Below are positions 45,630-58,700 of a stretch of 64,000 bases of DNA, piece after piece. The position numbers and the translations under genes are program-made. The stretch lies in the NCBI GenBank assembly GCA_037367405.1, contig JAZKJV010009782.1:124001-188000 (forward strand). The letters run 5' to 3'. The stretch is from Ottelia alismoides. Taxonomy: Eukaryota > Streptophyta > Magnoliopsida > Alismatales > Hydrocharitaceae. How positions within the stretch are numbered: position 1 is the stretch's first letter; each line of letters starts with the position of its first letter. The notes under the pieces were generated by a model, which was not told the origin of the DNA, ran no database searches, and saw nothing but the letters and a program-made list of their open reading frames with translations.

Positions 45630-45630
<1 letters not shown>
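45368..45630. mobile_element. Foldback MITE e in CA/TA microsatellite
   Basis: Left end ATGCTCCCTAGGGGGAGTTAACTTAGC, shown here as CTCCCTAGGGGGAG and TTAACTTAGC, pairs with the right end GCTAAGTTAGCTCCCC. The interior has the b-type core (CATTAAAATTTCATATGAAACAGAGACTC, with CGGCCTCCATCC). Flanks are CACACA/TATATA runs on both sides. Confidence 0.7.
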
Positions 45631-45660
<30 letters not shown>

Positions 45661-48600
45661 TATCAGATTTTCCTTATTCTTGAAATGCTATTTCCCTTTC
45701 GGATTGCATAACTATTGCAGTTTTCCTTATCTCTTCCCTTTTATTATAAGGTAAATTACAAGAAAGTGTCTCAATTATACATCAATTTCCAATTAGATGT
45801 CTCATTTTTCAATTGTAACAAAGAGGGGGATAATCAAGCATTTCTGCGCAATTGCAACATAGACACAATATAAATGTTCATTTTCTTTGACTATTGCATA
45901 GTTCTTTTCGGTATAGTAATTGTATCCATTGTTATAGCGTTGTTTCATGTTTGCCCATTCTCTCGACGAGATCTTAGATGGTCTCGTTCATTCACGAGTT
46001 GGCCCTATAGGGATTCTTGGATCAGAACAAGTCTAGTCATGGATTATTTCCTTGTCTTTGCTATTTTGAGAAGAGTTGCTCTTTGGAGAGCACAGTATGA
46101 GGCCTAAATTTTTAACTTTAAAATTTAAACATTGACATGTAAATGTTGCAGAAGCTTACAAAGGCTTGCATTTTAGTAAAAAAAGTAAGATCAAGCCCCT
46201 CTTTGTTACATTTGAAAGATGAGGACTTTAATTAGGAATCGACGTATAATTGGGATCTTTTTTTGTAATTTACCATTTGTTATAAGAATATTATATATCT
46301 ATAATTTGCACTATATATTCCAAAATAACTTACATTTTCAAGAACAATAAAAAATAAGGAATATGTATAATTTACACTTATTCCACCTTTATCTCATTGA
46401 AGTAAAACCCCTCAAGAATTAGGAATCAAGACTAAATCTCTCAATTCCTTATTCCACTTTTTCCTCATGCCCTCCTTAAAAGGAAAATGAGGGATAATAT
46501 GATACTGAGGCTTATTCTTAATTGGCTTGAGGATAATGAAGAAATAAATATTGTGTACATGGCTATAATTGAACATGTAATAATGATTTGATCATTTATC
46601 TTGGTATAAAGTTTCCTTTCCTTAGTATAATATTCGAATAAGAATTTTCAACATTTTCCGATTTGGAATTTTAGGTGGGTTGGATGGAATACGTCAGTCC
46701 CACCAATCAACCCAAAACTAAATAAATATTATGGTTTGGGTCTAGTTTCACCCAAACTCCAAATAGCTCAGTCCATTTCAACGATTTTTGAAGGTTCGCT
46801 CAGCCATATAGATTGGAGGAAGACATGATGTTTTCCTTTGAGTTGACATGATTTGTGCCATCTTCTATGGTGGTGCTCCCTGGCAGGTTCGTATGCATGA
46901 GTAAAAGTAACATAACTTGTTATTTCTTCAAACTACCCCTAGATAGTCTCCTCGAATCGATCAATATAAGAGACGCCACATCGCATTATCAACCACTCTA
47001 TGTAAATATGCACTCAACAACCCATAGAAGTTATGCACTAGATTTGGTTTGATAATATGCACTCAACAACCCATAGAAGTTATGCACTAGATTTGGTTTG
47101 TCTCAAGGGACATTTCCATAAGTAATCTTAAACCTCTCACATGCTTTGTGGAGTAGTTTATGTGATAATTATGAGAAATTGTCGATCTATAAGCAAAGTG
47201 CATTTATTTTACACATGGAGAAACACTTCAATAAAAAAAATCCAATCTCAACTAGGAGATTAGAATCGATTCTCTTCTCCCCTTGCATTTTAGGTGTGTC
47301 TGAATTCAGTGTTGTTTTCTTACTTACTTGGAAGACTGATGCGTGAAATTACGAGTAAATCAAGGCCACTTAAGAGGTGTTAGCATACTATCGACTATAG
47401 ATTTCATGTGCCCGGAACGCCCCTATTTCAACTCCTCTCGAGTAAAAACAACATTCCCTAAATGATTTGGCAAATTAGAGGCTTTATCTTGGGAATGCTT
47501 TTAGTTTCACCACCCTCTTCTTTGATATTTGTATGTCTTGCTATATCATAAGCTACTATACCAAGAGAATTCAAAATCGTAATTGGTTGCAACGCATTCG
47601 ATGAAGCATTGAAGTAATATGGTGCTTATGTTTTTGTTTTTAATTTTAATTATATCACTAAGTTATATACATCATGTATTTATATTCATGTATCCTAAAG
47701 TCTCTCTAACCTATTGTCAATATAAAGGAAGGTTATACCCAACTATGAATGCCAAGCTCATATTGGATTCGAAAATCGATAAGCAAGTTCTTACTTCCCC
47801 TGTATAACAAACCAAAAATCAAGTGATGAATCGAAGAATGTATTTCTCACTATGTCGACGAGGGGCACCGGTACTTCCCTACTTGGTAAAGGTCTCGAGT
47901 AGTCACTCGATCCGAAGACTGATTGGTGAGGATCAATGCATCCCACATTGGAAAACCAAAGAGGCATTCGATACGTGAACGGTGCGTTTTTTTGTATGCT
48001 CCCATTCTTGGCTTCAAGCAGAGTATAACTTCCAACGAAGATATGCGCGACGAGGGTTGGTGATCTTAGGTATTCGATGTGCGTCAAACAAGCGATGTAT
48101 GCAAGCAAACATACAATCAACCATGGTTGTACAAATCAAGTGGTGATTATGATGACTACTTGATTAAGAAGTTTTTTTAGATTTTTCATTTTTCATTTTT
48201 TTATATTTTCGTATAGACCATGTCTCTTCTTCCTCGGGAAGAAAAATCTAATAGAGCAACACAAAAATCAATCTACAATATATTGTGCAACTCTAAAAAC
48301 CATCTTTCTAAGTAGAAATCTTTTTGGTGTTGTTCTTTGTCCTGAAATTAATGAATCGATTTATTAGGACGAATTTTCAGATTTCTCATCATAATAATCA
48401 TATAAAAAATTCTCGTCTCGAGAATGGAAGAGTGTGCATGGTCAATAAATATCTATGTTAACCACTATCAGTAATAAGCATTTACAAAAAAAATCACAGA
48501 GATCACGATATGGATAACCATCTTAGAAGAGTAGTGATAAGACCTCAAAGAAACAAGAATTTCATGGGAGTGATGCCAATCTTAAAAGGAATCGGGATTA

Positions 48601-50025
48601 TCACATCACCTTGAAATAATAATAGTGTTATCACCTCTCAATGATAGGCGATTACCATGGAGGTGATAACAATCTTAAGATAAATAACATTATTGCGGAT
48701 GCAATAATAATATTATAAAAAATGGTATTGGGGGAGATAATAATAATTTTATAAAAAAACAGCATTACAATATAGGTGATAAAACTATAAGAGGATAGGA
48801 TAATCCTAGCTATCACATAAGGTGGTCCCCACTATACGTGTAATATTAATGACACGAGCGTTAGTCTTCATATTTGGGTTTGGTAGTGACCAATGAACAA
48901 CACTTGTCATAATCTTTCGTCCAATGGAGAGAAGCATGTGAGCCTTATTTCATGTTTCCTATCACATCTAGGTTTGGACGCATCATAGGTGTTGCAAATA
49001 CGCACAAATGATCAAACAAGCAAACACACGAATGCACGAATTTACAAGATTGAAATGTAATCGAGCTACATTCTTGGGCAATGGCGATCGATTTTTAGTA
49101 TTTGTGGAGAAAGAAAAAAATACAAGGGATACAAAGATAGGGAGTTTATATTCTATGTACTCACATACAAATGTACACTGTACATATAGATTTTTTTGGG
49201 AGATCTTCATAGGGCATTCAACGGTTCTTCAATTGAGTTCAACATAACAGATGGTTAGGATTTGAGGCGTATCAATAATCGGATGCCATATGATCCATGC
49301 ATTTATTGGTGTGGCCTTCTTCTACATCCAAACCGTCAAATTTCTCGCTCCCATGGCACTCGATGCCATTAGAGTAGACCTTAATGTTGTCTGTCGATCC
49401 ATTGCTCCAAGCAGAGTGTACCTTTGATGAAAGAGAAGGAAGGTCGAGGAGCATTAGCATTTGGAGAGCCTCGTGTTGCCTCATCCTATCAAGGACAAAG
49501 CCCTGACCTTGGATAATGGGATGACGTTCCTTGCCATCAAACTACTCGTAAGACAACTTAAAACTCATCCATGTAAGCGCATAACAGAAAGAGAAACAAC
49601 TTAGGGAATTATTCACATAAATGCATATCGACTTAAACGCTCCCTCCTAATCATTGTCAACCTCTTGGGACTTGACCTCAAAACCATCCATCATCAACTC
49701 AACCTAAACACCACCGTCAAGCCTATCAAGAAGTTGAAGAGGATGATGTCTCTGAAGTTGTCGCGGACCAATTAAGTAGAGGTGACAAAGATACTAGAGA
49801 TAGGCTTCACCAAAGTAATTTGTTAATTCATAATAGATCTAATTCTATACCCTAGCCACGGTCAAGAAATTGAACAACAAGCGACACATATATCCTAGCT
49901 AATCTCACAAAAAATTAGTGATGTGTTCTCCAGAGATGAGTACTTACTAAATCGGATCGATGCCGTAGTTGTAAGATCCTAAGTTCTACACATCTTGCGG
50001 CTGTTTGGACTGATTTTGGACAACA
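45631..50025. other. Intergenic, AT-rich; small perfect tandem duplication
   Basis: I see no supported gene in 4.4 kb. A 49-bp unit is duplicated in tandem almost perfectly at 47006-47054 and 47055-47099 (CACTCAACAACCCATAGAAG in both). A hairpin-rich AT segment with repeated ATAATAAT and GTGATAA words lies at 48580-48800. Minus-strand frames at 48120-47791 (109 codons) and 49484-49272 (70 codons) are not recognisable. Confidence 0.5.
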
Positions 50026-50034
50026 TAAATTCAA

Positions 50035-51179
50035 GGGAATTTTACCCGGCAGATTTTATAATCTTTGTCAATTACCTCCACGAACTTTGAAATAACCTAA
50101 TTCTTCCCTCAACCTCGTAAACTTGCTAACCCTTACCCCACAGACCATGTGGTTAACCTCCATCCATTTGCCCGCTAAATGTAACTAGATTCCATTAAAA
50201 TAGGTGTATATTACCATATTTCTTTATTAAATTTACAGAAGATGCCATCCTGCCCCAACACCACCCTCTTTCCACGTTGTGTGATCTCCTACCCCTCCCC
50301 TCATGCCGCGTGACCTCCACCCTTCCTCCTCCTGCACCGTTGGACCTCCTCGACTCCATGCACTGCCCCGACTACAGGATGGAATCAACCACAGAATTGG
50401 AGACAACTGCCTCATGGAGGGTTTGAAGATGCTCGATTGTAGGTAGTAAAGAGGGCGCATCTTGCTATAACAAGGATCTATCAAGCATTGGTGCTGTCCA
50501 AGCAAGAACAGAGGCATATTCCTGCTCCGTCTAACTTAATCAGACATGCTTGGCTTGTGTCTCTTGCACGAGAAGATCATCCCCTGTACACCACCCAAAG
50601 GTCATCCCCCTCCTCCACGTGAGCCGCCTGAAGGCCCTCCCTCCTCCCCGTGCACCGCCCAAAGATCCTCCCCCTCCTCCACTCGAGCCGCCTGAAGGCC
50701 CTCCCTCCTCCCTGTGCATCGCCCGAAGGGCCTCACCATGTGCCATCTAAAGCCCTCCCCTCCTCCCCACGAGTCGCCCAAAGACCCTCCCCTCCTCCTC
50801 ACGTGTCAGTCGAAGGCTCTCTCCTCCCGTGAGCCGTCCATCTTCCGTGCACATCATCCGAAAGCCCTCCCTTCCTCACCGCGAGCCGCCCAGAGTTTCT
50901 CTCCTCCCCTATGTGCCACACCGCCCACACGAAGTCCCTCCCCTCCTCCTTGTACGCCGCCCGAAGGGCATCCCCTCCTCCACGCGCGTCACCCAAATGG
51001 TGATAGTAGAAGTAGTGAGCAAAAGAGATTTCACGTGATTTGATTAACTCGTTTTTAACTCAAGCAAGTTAACTCAAGACGGACGGAGCAAGTTTACGGG
51101 GCCGAAGGAGGAATTATGTTGTTTCAAAGGTCGTATAGGTATTTAACAAAGATTATAGGATATGCCGGGTAAAAATCCC
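50035..51179. mobile_element. Pack-MULE-like element 3 (1145 bp)
   Basis: Left TIR starts GGGAATTTTACCCGGCAGAT and right ends GCCGGGTAAAAATCCC. The arms run about 130 bp and are shared with elements 1 and 2. Flanking 9-bp repeats TAAATTCAA (50026-50034) and TAAATTCAG (51180-51188) match at eight of nine bases. The GC-rich interior consists mainly of a decayed minisatellite (50590-51000). No transposase is present. It lies about 1.5 kb upstream of the YKT6 gene. Confidence 0.85.
50590..51000 (+). repeat. About 32-bp minisatellite inside Pack-MULE-like element 3
   Basis: About eleven diverged units follow the pattern CCCTCCTCC, a short variable piece, GAGCCGCCC, GAAGG, CCCT, with unit lengths of 30-48 bp. 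It creates long open frames on both strands that are artefacts of the repeat. Confidence 0.8.
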
Positions 51180-51188
51180 TAAATTCAG

Positions 51189-51859
51189 TGGAACTGATTT
51201 AATGTTAATCGTAGATAGTTCGGAATTTCTACGATCATAAGAAGTCAAGCCGCTATTACTTGGATTTTAACCGAAGCACAAAAATTAATCAATATCCAAA
51301 CTAATGTGGTTGTATTTTTCAAGTAGTGTCATTGGACCTATCATGGTCACATCTTTAGTATGATACAAAGTTCGTGTTAATGGCACATTTAACAAAAAAA
51401 ATTAGTGGTTTAGAAAATGTTAGACTTTTTTACATGCTTGTTTGTGGGAACTTTATGGTTAGGTAATTTATTCCAAGATAGATTTTTTTTTCAAAACTAT
51501 ATCCCCGGATGCTATGATTGGTAAACGTTTCATGACTATGAAATCAGATTTTGGCCATGATTCTTTACATCCTCATTACTCCCTTTAAATGAACACTGTT
51601 TCTTTTTGAGTGTATATCTATTGGAGTATTATATATATATGATTTATACATGAGTTAATCCTCACTACCATTGAAGATTAACCATTTTTTTCACATCACA
51701 ATAAATATATTTTCAACCCTTATTTTATTCTTAAACAATTGTCCCCTCAATAATACAATAATAACAACAAAGTCTTTTCCCACATTAAGCAAGGTTGGAT
51801 ACATGGATTCTTTGCATCCATTCAGATATATATTGTGTCAGTCTCGGGCTTAGATCTGA
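51189..51859. other. Intergenic, nothing recognised
   Basis: AT-rich sequence without a supported gene or repeat. The last part probably belongs to the 3' UTR of the adjoining LINE fragment. Confidence 0.4.
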
Positions 51860-52215
51860 AATACTAAGATCCCTTCGTATAATCTCGTTTCAACACTTCG
51901 TGTGCCGTAATCACCCTCTCTTAGTCGGTTCAACATCTTAAAAGCCGCATCTCCTAACCGGTGCATCAACCGACCTCCTTTGCAAATTCCCAACCCACCT
52001 TAAATGGTTTTCCCGTATTTTATCCTCGATCAGATCTACACCAACTTTCTTTCTGATTGTATTATTCTGAATCTGATCTTTATGTGTGTGTCCAGACATC
52101 TACCTTAGTATTTTCATTTTTGCTACCGTCATATTCTGCACATGTCTATAGTTCACAAGCTAACATTCAGATCCGTAGAGCGTAGCAAGTTTTACGGTTT
52201 TATTGTAAAGCTTTT
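51860..52215 (-). pseudogene. RTE-type LINE fragment, RT C-terminal end
   Basis: The minus-strand translation gives ATLYGSEC, then RHVQNMTVAKMKMLRWMSGH, then NTIRKKVGVDLIEDKIRENHLRWFG and VDAPVRRC (each part shown up to 20 residues or fewer: KKVGVDLIEDKIRENHLRWF). This is the characteristic end of plant RTE-clade reverse transcriptases (MLRWMCGHTR...IRENRLRWFGHVQRR). A stop replaces the residue after GSEC. The catalytic domains are absent. Confidence 0.8.
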
Positions 52216-52286
52216 CTTTGATTTTGAAGAGAATTTTCTTATCACTATTGTTCTCTGCGATAAGAAAACTTCTTTGAAAATCAAAG
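52216..52286. repeat. Hairpin with 28-bp arms
   Basis: CTTTGATTTTGAAGAGAATT... pairs with ...CTTTGAAAATCAAAG across a 15-base loop, with about three mismatches. It abuts the LINE fragment, so it may be a small MITE or part of the LINE. Confidence 0.6.
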
Positions 52287-52309
52287 GAAATTTTATTGAT
52301 TGCCTCCTC

Positions 52310-52336
52310 AATAATAATAATAATAATAATAATAAT
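52310..52336. repeat. AAT trinucleotide microsatellite
   Basis: About nine consecutive AAT units. Confidence 0.9.
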
Positions 52337-52340
52337 TAGT

Positions 52341-52588
52341 ATATAAAGGGCAGAACTGTAAATTTTGTAAGATTATAGGGGTACAACTGATATTCTAAAA
52401 AGAGAAGAGCTCAACAGATATTGCAAAAGTGAAATAAACTCGGGGATAGCGCCAGGCTGACGCGTCCAACCCAACCTCCCAAAAAAGGGCGCGATCGGCC
52501 TGCCGATCGGTTCCCATTTCCCCGTCCGTTTCACCTCCTCAAAGCCGAAGCAAAGAACGATACGAACTCAAATATATATCTATTCACA

Positions 52589-52630
<42 letters not shown>

Positions 52631-52708
52631 GTATATATAATATATAATTTTGGAACTCGGAAGGAGAGCAGCAGCTGAAGCAGCAGGAGATCTCGTCGCC
52701 GCTCGCAG
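52341..52708 (+). promoter_or_regulatory. Promoter and 5' UTR region of the YKT6 gene
   Basis: Holds GC-rich sequence (52455-52530) including the palindrome GATCGGCCTGCCGATC, an AT word AATATATAT (52571-52579), a run of about 19 AG units (52591-52629), and TATATAATATATAA (52632-52647) 60 bp before the ATG. The AG run is probably in the 5' UTR or at the core promoter, where GA/CT repeats are common in plants. The transcription start cannot be fixed. Confidence 0.45.
52591..52629 (+). repeat. AG microsatellite upstream of YKT6 start
   Basis: About 19 uninterrupted AG units, 80-118 bp before the start codon. Confidence 0.95.
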
Positions 52709-55700
52709 ATGAAGATCACCGCCCTCCTCGTCCTCAAATCCCTCGAATCCTCCTCCTCCTCCGCCCCCGGCGACCCGATCGTCCTCGCGAACGCCTCGGA
52801 CGTGAGCCACTTCGGCTTCTTCCAGCGCCCCTCCGCCCGCGAGTTCATAGTCTTCGTCGCCCGCACCGTCGCCAAGCGCACGCCTCCCGCCCAGCGCCAA
52901 TCCGTCCAGCACGAAGGTCTGATCTCCAATCGACTGCCCCCGATTTGGCAATCGCATGCGTTGTTTTGCACGGATCTATAATTGTACGCCGAATTCGCGG
53001 AAATGCGCGGCTGTCTCGCCTTCTGATGCGATGCTTATTGGAATTTAGCTCAATTTGCTTGAACTGAATCTGTTTGTGCAGAGTACAAGGTTCATGCTTA
53101 CAATAGGAATGGATTGTGTGCGTTGGCGTTCATGGACGACAATTATCCCGTTAGGAGCGCGTTCAGTCTTCTTAACAAGGTGAATTGACTGCAGCGGTTT
53201 TCGGATTTGGTTTTGTTTGTTAGAAGTTGAGCTCTTGCTTCTGGATGTAGCTTGATTCATCTCTAGTTGCCATGTGATCGTCGGGGTTTTTTTGGACTAG
53301 TCATAACGAGGTTAACGACAGTTATTGAGCACGATAGGAGTGAATGCCGTCATATTTTGCATTTCCTACTACATACTCTTATAGCTCATGTGGTAATTCA
53401 TGCCATTTCGAACTTGCAACTTGCAAGTGGTGTGCATGGGTGAGAGGCAAATGTCGTGCAAGTATTGTAATTCCTAAGTATTGGGGGGCACATCAAACCG
53501 GCTTAATGGAATCATGTATCGTTGAAATGCCTTGAATCCTAACATGTATGTTTAGTATGATAGTTTCCCATCATCGCTATCGGACAAAGCCCACCGTTCC
53601 AAATGGAGATCTCGTCCATTTAAGGGGATCCGTCTGTACATGGGTGTTATACTTACAGTTAGGGTAATCTTTATCCTACGTACTACCGTTCCATTAGAGA
53701 GAGATCCAGAGTCGCTGCCAAGAATGTAGCCCAGTTAAAACTGAATCTTGTAAATCATATGTCGTGGGTGTTTCGTGCTTGCTTGAACATTCTACTTCTG
53801 TTAAGTGCAGCATATATCATTACATTACATTACAAAGCATTAATAATCACGTGTGCACATCTCTTTAATGTGTATTTCGTGGCTTCTACGATTGTTTCTG
53901 AAATGCTTAACTATCATCCTATTCAAAGTATAGATATTTGCTTCTTACAAACTATTAGTTCCAACAGCAATTCATGTTTTCATTAGAACACCTATGCTTT
54001 CTACTCTGGTTTTTTTTAATCTAAATAAGGGGCCCTCGTTCTATTCTTTTCTTATAGTCAGCTTTTCCCAACTTGGATCTTGTAAGTTATTTGGAATGTA
54101 GCATGTTACTGAAGACTGTGATCATCTGGTACAAACCTGGTTCTGTTTTCTTGAGAGATAGCTGCCTGGTCAAATCGGCTTCATGACCAGAACTTTTTTT
54201 GTTGAGAAAGAAAGGCAGTGAGGTAAAAGGGGCACACAATATTGAAAGGTGGAAGGTGGTTTTGACAGTAAAATATATGAAAGATAGTAGTTGGAAACTT
54301 GAAATCCATATGTTGGTCATTCTCCTTTCGATCGGATTTTGTTCATGGAGTGCTGATGGGTTCCTATAGTTCATTTAGCAGAATGGTGGTCAGTGCATTT
54401 GTGGCAATAGGAGGTTGTACCATTATGCTTGAACCCATCAAACAATATTGAGATAAGAAAGAGGCCCGACGACCATCCTTTCGTGGGTGGTACTAGTCTG
54501 CTAGATATATTATTGATTGCTGATGGAAACTGCATTTTCTTTGATGTCCATCTAGATTAGAAAACCAACAGCGAATAAATCACTTTGTCAGGAATCTAAA
54601 TAAAAAATATAGGTTGGCTTTGCTAAACCATCTAACTCCCCAATTATATTCTTTCAAAAAAACTCCCCAATTATAATTTCTTTTCATAATTTTATTTGAT
54701 CATTTATTTGGATATTCCTTTGTTCATAGGTCTATACTTGTAGATTAGTCTAGCATTAGTTCATTCATTTTCAATATAGGTTGTTACGTCTTAGTATTTT
54801 CTTGTGGTACTTAAAGTTTACTGTTGTATCATTATCCTTGTCCAACTCATCGACACTTGTACTTGTACCAAATTGCTTTGAGTCTTGTTATCAATCAACC
54901 ACACGAACACAGTAGAGATTACATGGAAACCCTTCAAGTTGAAGGGAGAAAACCACGAGCAACACTCCCCATCGTCGTTAATGGCTAGGGTATTTTTTTT
55001 CTTAGTTTTTCCTCTTACAAAGATAAAAGGGGAAAGAGGGAGATCTACATAGGTCTCAGATTGGTAAATGGATCCTTACTCGAGATCCATTTACCCGTAT
55101 TATAAGCACTCAACACTCTCCCTGCCCAACTTACCCTCATTCTTCTCAAAACTATGCTTGGGAACTCCCTTGGTGAAACCATCAGCCACATGTTCTTCAC
55201 TTGTTATATATGGCAATACAAGCTCCTTCAAGTAAATTTTTTCTCTGAAAAAGTGACGATTGATTTCCACATGATTGGTATTATCGTGTAGGACAAGATT
55301 GTTGGAGAGTTTTATGGCAGTCTTATTGTCACAAAACCGTTTCATAGTCAACTCAAGATTTATTCCAATGTCCATCAGAATAATCTTCACCCATAGCATC
55401 TCAGTGATCCCCGTAACAATAGCTTTGTATTCAGCCTCAACACTGAACCTAGCGCATACTGATTGTTGTTTACTTCTCCAGATCACCAAGTTACCGCCCA
55501 GAGATATGCAATACCTAGTTGTAGATCTTCTATTAGTGCATCCGGCCCAATCAGTTTCGGTGTATCCTTCAATCTCCACCTTTGTATTTTTTGTGAAAAT
55601 AAGCCCTTTTCCTGGTTCCTTTTTTATGTAGCAGATGATACATTCTACTGCCTTCACGTGAATATTTGTAGGTGCATGCATGAATTGGATCACGGCTCAC

Positions 55701-58700
55701 CACATTTACCGCATAAGTAATGTCCAGTTTGGTTAAGGTGAGATAAATCAGCTTCCCCTCTAGTCTTCGGTACCTATTTTTGAGGTCCTCATCCAATTGT
55801 CTTCCATCCTTGATGCTTAATTTATGATTTTCCTCAATAGGCATAGGGACATGTTTACATCCCAATTTCCCAGTTTCCTTTAATAGGTCTAGAGTATATT
55901 TCCTTTGACATAGAACCAATCCTTCCTTCGACCTTGCAAACTCAATACCTAGAAAGCACTTTAGATTTCCAAGATCCTCAGATCAAAAACTGTAGCAAGC
56001 TCACCTTTTAGGCGAGCTATCTCCTCCCCATCATCCATCGTGATAATAATGTCATCAACATAAGCAAGAAGAAGATCACTTTTATTTCTGTTCCTCTTGA
56101 CAAAGAGAATGTGATCACTATTGCTTTGGTGATATCCCAATCTTAGCATCACAACTCTAAGCCTCTCGAACCAGTCTCTTGGAGACTGTTTTAGTCTATA
56201 TAAGGCTTTCCTCAGCTTGCAAAATTTTCTCATCTTCTCATGGCCAAGTGGCATATGCATGTAAACACCATCTAGAAGATCTCCATTCAAGAAGGCATTC
56301 TTCACATCCATCTGGTGAAGTTCCCAATCTTTGACAACAACACGAGAAAGAACAATTCGCAGGGTATTCATTTTTGCAACATGAGTAAAGGTCCTCAGGT
56401 AATCAATACCATATTTTTTCTTGAACCCCCTTGCAACAACTCTAGCTTTGTACCTCTCTACATGTCCCTCTGACTTGTATTTTATGGTGTAAGACCACTT
56501 GGAACCAATCAAATATGCACAATCTGGCACATCCACAATGTCTGAGGGACAGTTTTTTTCGAGAGCCTCTATCTCCTCCTGCATTGCTCGAACTCATCTT
56601 GGATCAGCCTTAGCTTCAACAATGTTCCTAGGAATCACATAATCAAATAATGATGAGATAAAGCATTTGTATTTTTTACTAAGCTTGGAGTAGTCAAAGT
56701 ATCTGTTAATTAGGTATTTAGTACATTGTACATATCTCGAGGGGAGCTTTTTCTCCCTTCGACTACGTTTCTCTGCAACTGAATCCCCTCCTAAGTTGAT
56801 CAACCCATCATCAGTCTCATCATCACCACCGTCAATGACATCTTTTCTTGATTACTTTCCATGTTAGAATGTGAGTCACCAACGTTTGTGGATGAACTTG
56901 GATCATCCAGGGATTAAAGAGGTTTAGGATTGATTTCTCTTGCTTGAGTCTGCAACAAAGCTCCTTGCTGATCTTTCTTATTATAGGTCTTTTCATATCA
57001 ATAAGGGGAACACGCCTTCCATTCCTCTGTCCTTGTGTCAATCTGAGTGGAGTCGCCCAAAGAACTTATAGGATAATCCCTTGTATCCAATAGAAGAATA
57101 TCCTGGACATTCCCTTCATCATCACATCTACTCCCCCCTAAAGCGAATGATCAGAAAAATAAGATTCATGCTCAATATTGGTGACATTTTTAGTCGCATG
57201 CATTTTCCCATCTAAGGATGAATGCATTTTTAACCTCTTTGAGTCGGGGAGTATCCCAAAACATCTTTAATAGCTCGTGCATCAAGTTTCTTTGCATCTG
57301 GAGCAGAATTATGAAAATAGCAAATGCAATCAAATATTTTCGGAGGAAGGACAAATGGCTTACTACTAGGTTGAACAATGGAAAACAGAGTAGCCATGTT
57401 AGACTGTTTGGGGGCATCCTCTTGGTAAGAAAGACACTCGTCAGAATAGCCACACCCTAAAATCTCTTGGGAAGGTTCTGTTGAAATAAAAGAGCTCTAC
57501 TGACTTCAACAAATGTCAGTTTTTTCTTTCCATGACCCCATTTTGTTGGGGAGTATAGGGACAAGAGGTCTCATGCACAACCCCTTTGGGTCAAAGAAAC
57601 CTTGCAATTGTTTAGACTTATACTCACGGGCATTATCCGATCATTAGAAGAAATTTTGTAAGGTGTTAACCATTTAATCACTTTCCCATATTGTGTTTCA
57701 ATCATTTAATCATTATCTGATCATTAGAAGAAATTTTGTAAGGTACATTTCCTTTTCTGCTTCCCGATGTCACTTCTTCGAGATACAAGCGCATATCATT
57801 CATTGTCCCGGACTACCATAAGTAAGCTTTCCACTACGGTTCTTCTTTGTTCTTCAGCCTCAACATGATGATAAATATCATGAATACTCGAAATAGCAAC
57901 AGAGTTCAATATCTGGCCACTTACATTTTCAGATTCAGAATTCAGGCCACCCAGAAAAGATGAAGGTTCTATTCTTCCACTCTCTATCCTAGTTGTTCTT
58001 CTAATCAACATTGCACTCCCATGATTCCTCATAATGATAATCAAGGTCTTCCCACTTTGACATCAATGCACTATAATAAGCAGAAACAAACAACTCCCCC
58101 TGACGAAGATTATAGAACCCCCGAGTCAGTTGGTAAATTCGTAATTCCTTCTCCCTTTGACCATACATGCTCTCTAGGATCATCCACATCTCTTAAGCCG
58201 ATCTCTTCTGAAGAATGAGATGTTGTATGTCATTAGAAACACAGTTAACAATCCAAGTTTTTACTTGGTTGTCCTTAAGAACCCATTTTTCCCTTGATGA
58301 ATCGTTAACATCAGGTATGAGATGGAAGCCATTGATGTAACTAATTCGACCCCGACCTGTTGTCACCATTTCCATCGCGGCGGACCACAACAGAAAGTTC
58401 TCTTTGGTTAACTTAATAGTGATGATCTGAGATTCTGAACACATGGTAATTGTCTATCTTTGCATATTGTACCCCCATCTCATTTTATCTTCCATCGCCA
58501 TCAAGTGAACAGTGAAAGGCTTAGTCACAAAACAAAAAAACAACCAGCAACTCTAAAAAATCAGCAGCGCAATGAGCCAATACACAGGGATCTCCATGCA
58601 AAAAAGGTCCCCCATATACCTTCTCACAATCAATGAAAGATAGGGCCCACAACCCCACTTCACAACAAAACAGGGGAGCAAAGGAATACCTCCAATCCGC

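Noticed and set aside
50550..51043. Several Pro/Ser-rich and Gly-rich frames on both strands
   Set aside because: They are products of the 32-bp minisatellite within a Mutator-like element, not genes.
52531..52971. 146-codon minus-strand frame over YKT6 exon 1
   Set aside because: It is antisense to the well-supported GC-rich exon 1 and includes the translated AG microsatellite.
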